The notes beneath the pieces are model-generated. The model did no database searches. It was not told the origin of the DNA and worked only from the letters and a program-made list of their open reading frames with translations. A stretch of 18,649 nucleotides of DNA from Flavobacterium psychrophilum (GTDB taxonomy: Bacteria; Bacteroidota; Bacteroidia; Flavobacteriales; Flavobacteriaceae), in assembly GCA_020720185.1 (NCBI GenBank), contig DYPB01000035.1:1-18649 (forward strand), written 5' to 3'. Both the position numbers and the translations under genes were made by a program. Positions 14,695-18,649 of the stretch are shown in pieces (within the stretch, counting starts at the first letter, position 1; each line of letters starts with the position of its first letter).

Positions 14695-15639
14695 ATGGAC
14701 ACAAAAATATTGATTATCGGTGCTTGCGGACAAATAGGAACAGAATTAACACATAAGTTACGAGCCATTTATGGCAACGAAAATGTTATTGCATCGGATA
14801 TTAGAAAACTAAATAATAAAGTTGTAAATACAGGAATATTTGAAGTAATTAACGCTTTGGATTATAACCAAATAGAACATTTAGTTGAGCAATATAAAAT
14901 TACAGATGTTTATTTAATGGCAGCATTATTATCTGCCACAGCCGAAAAAAATCCAGCATTTGCTTGGGATTTGAATATGAATTCTCTCTTTCATGTTTTA
15001 AATTTAGCAAAAGCCAAAAAAATAAAAAAGATATTTTGGCCTTCGAGTATTGCCGTTTTTGGAACCACAACCCCAAAAGAAAACACCCCTCAATATACCA
15101 TTATGGAACCCAGCACCGTATATGGAATTAGCAAACAAGCAGGCGAAAGATGGTGCGAATATTACCACAATATTTTTGGAGTAGATGTTAGAAGCATTCG
15201 ATACCCCGGTTTAATCTCCTGGACAACTCCACCTGGTGGAGGTACTACTGATTATGCAGTAGAAATTTTTCATAAAGCAATTTCAGATAAAAAATATGAG
15301 TGTTTTTTATCATCAGAAACTAAAATGCCAATGATGTACATGGACGATGCCATTGCAGCAACGATTCAAATTATGCAAGCCGATGCCGAAAAAATAAAAA
15401 TTAGATCTTCCTATAATTTGGCAGCAATGAGTTTTACTCCTACCGAAATTACCAATGAAATTAAGAAACAAATCCCAGAATTTGAAGTAAGCTATAAACC
15501 CGATTTTCGTCAAAAAATTGCCGATTCATGGCCAGCATCTATTGATGATTCATCGGCAAGGACAGACTGGGCTTGGAAAAATAATTTTGATTTAGAAAAA
15601 ATGACAACTGAAATGTTAAAAAACCTTACCAATTTATAA
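14695..15639 (+). CDS. L-threonine 3-dehydrogenase, extended-SDR (epimerase-like) type
   Basis: A 314-residue NAD-dependent extended SDR. The Rossmann motif is GACGQIG (9-15) and the catalytic pair is Y143/K147 (VYGISK) with upstream serines at PSS (116-118). The stretch YPGLISWTTPPGGGTTDYAVEIF (170-192) is the hallmark separating SDR threonine dehydrogenases from sugar epimerases. Such enzymes are known from Flavobacterium and Cytophaga relatives. It oxidises L-threonine to 2-amino-3-ketobutyrate, the first step toward glycine and acetyl-CoA. The partner ligase Kbl is not in the window. A long hairpin follows the stop. Confidence 0.88.
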   Translation: MDTKILIIGACGQIGTELTHKLRAIYGNENVIASDIRKLNNKVVNTGIFEVINALDYNQIEHLVEQYKITDVYLMAALLSATAEKNPAFAWDLNMNSLFHVLNLAKAKKIKKIFWPSSIAVFGTTTPKENTPQYTIMEPSTVYGISKQAGERWCEYYHNIFGVDVRSIRYPGLISWTTPPGGGTTDYAVEIFHKAISDKKYECFLSSETKMPMMYMDDAIAATIQIMQADAEKIKIRSSYNLAAMSFTPTEITNEIKKQIPEFEVSYKPDFRQKIADSWPASIDDSSARTDWAWKNNFDLEKMTTEMLKNLTNL

Positions 15640-15648
15640 CTATTGAGT

Positions 15649-15716
15649 CAATTAAATTAAGGTGGGTTCTATAAAATAGCTATCAGCTAATTTATAGAAC
15701 CCACCTTATTTAATTG
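15649..15716. terminator. Very long hairpin between the threonine dehydrogenase and RSH genes
   Basis: The arms 15658-15675 and 15691-15708 pair perfectly over 18 bp. After one unpaired base (15657), 8 more pairs join 15649-15656 to 15709-15716. Inside, one A-A mismatch is followed by 5 pairs closing on a 3-base loop (15682-15684). The GGTGGGTTCT core is GC-richer than the spacer. It starts 10 bases after the stop and could end transcription, although no U-tract follows. It could instead be a dispersed palindrome, since the arm recurs at 18102-18119. Confidence 0.6.
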
Positions 15717-15747
15717 TTTAAAACATCAAAAATTCATCAATTAAAAC

Positions 15748-15755
15748 TATTTTTG
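15748..15755 (+). promoter_or_regulatory. -7 promoter motif TATTTTTG for the RSH gene
   Basis: A match to TAnnTTTG, 44 bases before the ATG at 15800 and just past the long hairpin. No TTG at a normal -33 distance was found; the nearest is 31 bases away. Confidence 0.4.
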
Positions 15756-15799
15756 TAAAGACAAAACAGTAATTAACTACTCTATATTTTTACCTAATT

Positions 15800-18022
15800 A
15801 TGACTACACTACAAATCGAGAACGAAAATAAGGCAATAGCTCAAGAGTATAAAGAATTATTGCGAATAAGTTATCAAACACTTACTACAGAAGATAAAAA
15901 AATGATTCGCAAAGCATTTGATGTTGCGGTTGATGCACATCAAAACCAACGCAGAAAATCTGGCGAAGCTTATATTTTTCACCCTATTGCAGTTGCAAAA
16001 ATTGTAGCATCAGAAATTGGTTTAGGTGCCACAGGAATTGCCGCCGCCCTGATGCACGATGTGGTTGAGGATAGCGAAGTTACCCTTGCTGATATCCAAA
16101 AAATGTTTAACCCAAAAGTAGCTCAATTAGTTGAGGGTTTAACCAAAATATCAAAGGTTCAGAAAGATTTGAACGCATCGATGCAAGCTGAAAACTTCAG
16201 AAAAATGTTATTAACCCTAAACGATGATGTTCGAGTAATTCTTATCAAACTTGCCGACAGATTGCACAATATGCAAACTATGGACTCGATGCCTGAATAC
16301 AAACAACTAAAAATAGCATCAGAAACTTTATATATCTATGCCCCATTAGCCCATCGATTAGGACTTTATAATATCAAAACAAAGTTAGAAGATTTGGGGT
16401 TAAAATTTACAGAACCAGAAGTTTATAAAGATATTTTAAGCAAAATAAAAGAAACCAAAGAAGAACAAGATGCTTATATTAAAACCATTTCGGATGTTTT
16501 GAAAGAGAGTTTAGAAAAAGAGGGTGTCGATTTTATTATAAAAGGGCGTCCAAAATCTATTTATTCTATTCGCAAAAAAATGGGAGCACAAAACATCCCT
16601 TTTGAAAAAGTTTTTGACAAATTTGCTCTTCGGATAATTTATAATGCCAATACACACGATGAAAAATTTATTGCCTGGAAGATTTATTCCATCGTAACCG
16701 ATAATTACAAACCAGGTCATGGTCGATTACGAGATTGGATATCATCCCCTAAATCAACAGGATATGAAGCCCTCCATGTAACAGTTATGGGACCATTAGG
16801 ACGATGGGTAGAAATTCAGGTTCGGAGTGAAAGAATGAACGAAATTGCCGAAAAAGGTTATGCGGCACATTATAAATATAAAAATGCCGACAACGATGAA
16901 GAAAGCGGACTCGATGTATGGCTTAATTTATTAAAAGAAGCTTTAGAAAATTCTCAAAACAATGCTGTCGATTTTGTTGAAGATTTTAAAATGAATCTTT
17001 ATGCAAAAGAGATCTATATTTTTACACCAAAAGGCGAAATAAAATCTTTACCAAAAGGAGCAACCACACTCGATTTTGCCTTTAGTATTCATACAAAAAT
17101 TGGAATAACTACCAGAGGAACAAGAGTTAATGGAAAGTTAGTCCCTTTGAATTATGAATTAAAAAGTGGTGATCAAGTAGAGGTTATTACCTCTATTCAT
17201 CAAAAACCAACCATACAATGGCTTGATTATGTAACAACTTCAAGAGCAAAAACAAAGATTAAAAATGTATTGAACGATAATACAAAAAAAATTGCTGAAG
17301 ATGGTAAAGAAATACTTACTCGAAAGTTAAAACATCTAAAAATTGAGTTAAATGAAACCGCAGTCAACGAATTACAAATCTTTTTTAAACTAAAAACCAG
17401 TCTTGATTTATTTTATAAAGTTGGCGTTGGAGCAATAGAAAATCAACAATTAAAAGATTATGCAGCACAAAAAAGCAATTCGCTAATCAATTTCTTTAAA
17501 AACAAAATAAAGAAAAACACCTTTACTGCCCCAGCCAATACACACAAACAAGTATTGAACAGTAATTTTGATATGCTCGTTTTTGGCAAAGAACAAGACA
17601 AATTAGATTACAAACTATCCAGTTGCTGCAATCCAATTCCTGGCGACAATGTTTTTGGATTTTTGTCTATTAACGAAGGAATAAAAATACACAAAAAAGA
17701 CTGTCCAAACGCCATTAGTTTGCAGTCTAATTATGCCTACAGAATTATGATTGCCAAATGGATAGACTCCTCACAACAAGAATTCAAAGCCATTTTAACC
17801 ATAACAGGAATGGATACTATGGGGCTTGCAAACGAGCTAACAAAAGTAATTTCGAGCAATATGAATGTTAATATAAAATCAATTTTGTTGAATGGCGATG
17901 CCGGAATTTTTAACGGAAAAGTTGTAGTAATTGTTCAAAACAATACCATCCTAAAACGACTAATGGAAAACATTAAAAAAATTGATGGAGTAGATAAAGT
18001 AACAAGGGTTTATAAAAATTAA
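15800..18022 (+). CDS. Bifunctional (p)ppGpp synthetase/hydrolase, long RSH (Rel/SpoT)
   Basis: A 740-residue RelA/SpoT homologue controlling the stringent-response alarmone. The N-terminal HD hydrolase domain is intact, with H61 (FHP), HD at 86-87 (MHDVVED) and RLHNM at 154-158, so hydrolase activity is expected. The synthetase domain begins near 244 with KGRPKSIYSIRKKM and includes FDKFALRII and GYEALHVTVMGP. TGS lies at about 405-465 (IYIFTPKGEIKSLPKGATT). A zinc-finger-like segment with the SSCCNPIPGDNV cysteines is near 610-620, followed by KKDC. An ACT domain occupies about 660-740. Bacteroidota usually carry one such long RSH, so a bifunctional Rel is likely. Relative activities cannot be judged from sequence. 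Confidence 0.95.
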   Translation: MTTLQIENENKAIAQEYKELLRISYQTLTTEDKKMIRKAFDVAVDAHQNQRRKSGEAYIFHPIAVAKIVASEIGLGATGIAAALMHDVVEDSEVTLADIQKMFNPKVAQLVEGLTKISKVQKDLNASMQAENFRKMLLTLNDDVRVILIKLADRLHNMQTMDSMPEYKQLKIASETLYIYAPLAHRLGLYNIKTKLEDLGLKFTEPEVYKDILSKIKETKEEQDAYIKTISDVLKESLEKEGVDFIIKGRPKSIYSIRKKMGAQNIPFEKVFDKFALRIIYNANTHDEKFIAWKIYSIVTDNYKPGHGRLRDWISSPKSTGYEALHVTVMGPLGRWVEIQVRSERMNEIAEKGYAAHYKYKNADNDEESGLDVWLNLLKEALENSQNNAVDFVEDFKMNLYAKEIYIFTPKGEIKSLPKGATTLDFAFSIHTKIGITTRGTRVNGKLVPLNYELKSGDQVEVITSIHQKPTIQWLDYVTTSRAKTKIKNVLNDNTKKIAEDGKEILTRKLKHLKIELNETAVNELQIFFKLKTSLDLFYKVGVGAIENQQLKDYAAQKSNSLINFFKNKIKKNTFTAPANTHKQVLNSNFDMLVFGKEQDKLDYKLSSCCNPIPGDNVFGFLSINEGIKIHKKDCPNAISLQSNYAYRIMIAKWIDSSQQEFKAILTITGMDTMGLANELTKVISSNMNVNIKSILLNGDAGIFNGKVVVIVQNNTILKRLMENIKKIDGVDKVTRVYKN

Positions 18023-18063
18023 GTAAGGAGTGGGAAGTAGGAAGGTGGGAGTTGAAAAGGATA

Positions 18064-18103
18064 AAAAAAATCCTCGAAAAATTTACTTTTCGAGGATTTT
18101 TTT
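18064..18103. terminator. Bidirectional rho-independent terminator
   Basis: A 17-bp perfect stem (18064-18080 with 18087-18103) with core TCCTCGAAAA/TTTTCGAGGA, a 6-base loop, and an A-run and T-run on the two sides. It sits between the convergent RSH and lipoprotein genes and can serve both. Confidence 0.9.
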
Positions 18104-18119
18104 AAGGTGAGTTCTATAA
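18102..18119 (+). repeat. Half-copy of the long hairpin arm
   Basis: TTAAGGTGAGTTCTATAA matches 15657-15674 in 17 of 18 positions. Here no inverse arm follows. The two sites flank the RSH gene. Confidence 0.6.
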
Positions 18120-18123
18120 TTAT

Positions 18124-18594
18124 TTAGTTTGAAGCAACTAATGTACCTACTTTTTGCCAACTTGGGTCTATTTCTAATGCAACTCCAATAAACAAGTTTT
18201 TTCCTTTTTTATTGATAGCAACACCTTTTGCAAGTTCAGCATTTACTTGCTCTGGTGTCAATTTATATATTGCTCCATCTGCAACATCTATAATAAGTCC
18301 GATAATTCCTCCAAAAAGAATATTACCCCAAACCCAACCATTTGTTTTGCTCGTTAGAGTCATTTCATAAGTTTTGTAACCCTCCAATACAATTTTAACT
18401 TTTTGGTCTTTACCCCCTCTCACTAATTTCGCATCAAGGGGAGTTTTACCAATATTGATGTCGTTTACATAAACAATAGCATCGGCAGGATTAGATGTAA
18501 AATTAATAGTCTGTTTTGTTCCAGAAATAATTGATGCACAACTTGATAATAAAAAAGTTGATGCTAAACACATTGCAATAATTGATTTTTTCAT
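18124..18594 (-). CDS. PEGA-domain lipoprotein of unknown function
   Basis: A 156-residue predicted lipoprotein. It has a lysine-rich start, a hydrophobic core and a lipobox LSSC with C19. A PEGA-like domain spans about 29-75 (FTSNPADAIVYVNDINIGKTP and VRGGKDQKVKIVLEGYKTYE), common in cell-envelope proteins. A glycine-rich hydrophobic stretch (GWVWGNILFGGIIGLIIDVADGAIYKL, near 86-112) follows, with a short C-terminal tail. The function is not known; an envelope role is inferred from the signal. It converges on the RSH gene across the shared terminator. Confidence 0.85.
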   Translation of the reverse strand: MKKSIIAMCLASTFLLSSCASIISGTKQTINFTSNPADAIVYVNDINIGKTPLDAKLVRGGKDQKVKIVLEGYKTYEMTLTSKTNGWVWGNILFGGIIGLIIDVADGAIYKLTPEQVNAELAKGVAINKKGKNLFIGVALEIDPSWQKVGTLVASN

Positions 18595-18627
18595 AAAATA
18601 TATTTGTTAAAAGATTTATTTGTTTCG

Positions 18628-18635
18628 CAAAAATA
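18628..18635 (-). promoter_or_regulatory. -7 promoter motif TATTTTTG for the PEGA lipoprotein
   Basis: A match to TAnnTTTG on the - strand, 33 bases before the ATG at 18594. The -33 element would lie at or beyond the window edge and cannot be checked. Confidence 0.5.
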
Positions 18636-18649
18636 AATAAAAATATGTA

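Noticed and set aside
18023..18060. Purine-rich G-run stretch as a G-quadruplex
   Set aside because: Only GG and GGG runs, enough at most for two layers; a common type of purine-rich spacer and not convincing.

Overview
The window reads as an AT-rich chromosome segment of a Bacteroidota bacterium, most likely Flavobacteriia-like. The pointers are TAnnTTTG-type promoter motifs, weak or absent Shine-Dalgarno sites, an extended-SDR L-threonine dehydrogenase, a single long RSH enzyme, and the order obg / sigma-54 activator / lptE. No rRNA, tRNA, CRISPR array or transposase was seen.

Region 1 (22-3449, + strand) is the proximal part of a phenylacetate catabolon: paaA, paaB, paaC, paaD and paaG. 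It encodes the ring 1,2-epoxidase core, its Fe-S maturation-like factor and the epoxide isomerase. The reductase paaE and the later beta-oxidation genes are not in the window. paaG converges on an HD phosphohydrolase gene, and their stop codons overlap.

Region 2 (3446-7608, - strand) is the most unusual part. A type II-like restriction-modification cassette (gamma-like methyltransferase, zinc-finger HNH nuclease, small Xre regulator, unknown 90-residue protein, D12-class adenine methyltransferase) sits inside the 5' region of the HD gene. It is bracketed by two identical 169-bp direct repeats (3917-4085 and 7435-7603). The downstream repeat continues into an intact HD gene. The upstream repeat is fused in frame to the 3' half of a 3-oxoacid CoA-transferase beta-subunit gene, giving a chimeric ORF. 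Recombination between the repeats would remove 3,518 bp and rebuild one intact HD gene.

Region 3 (7683-9488, - strand) holds lipid genes: an acyl-ACP desaturase and a PlsC-type lysophosphatidate acyltransferase. Region 4 (9573-15639, + strand) holds housekeeping genes: adenylate kinase, a CNNM/CBS membrane protein, Obg GTPase, a sigma-54 activator without a receiver domain, LptE and an SDR threonine dehydrogenase. Region 5 (15800-18594) holds a bifunctional (p)ppGpp synthetase/hydrolase and a convergent PEGA lipoprotein gene, separated by a strong bidirectional terminator. A very long hairpin lies before the RSH gene, and a half-copy of its arm lies after it.

Non-coding structure worth attention: a 15-bp inverted repeat that covers the paaC start codon, the obg leader with a 19-codon ORF and a palindrome, and a leaderless-looking promoter for the R-M regulator. 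Everything here comes from reading sequence and translations by eye; no database search was run.
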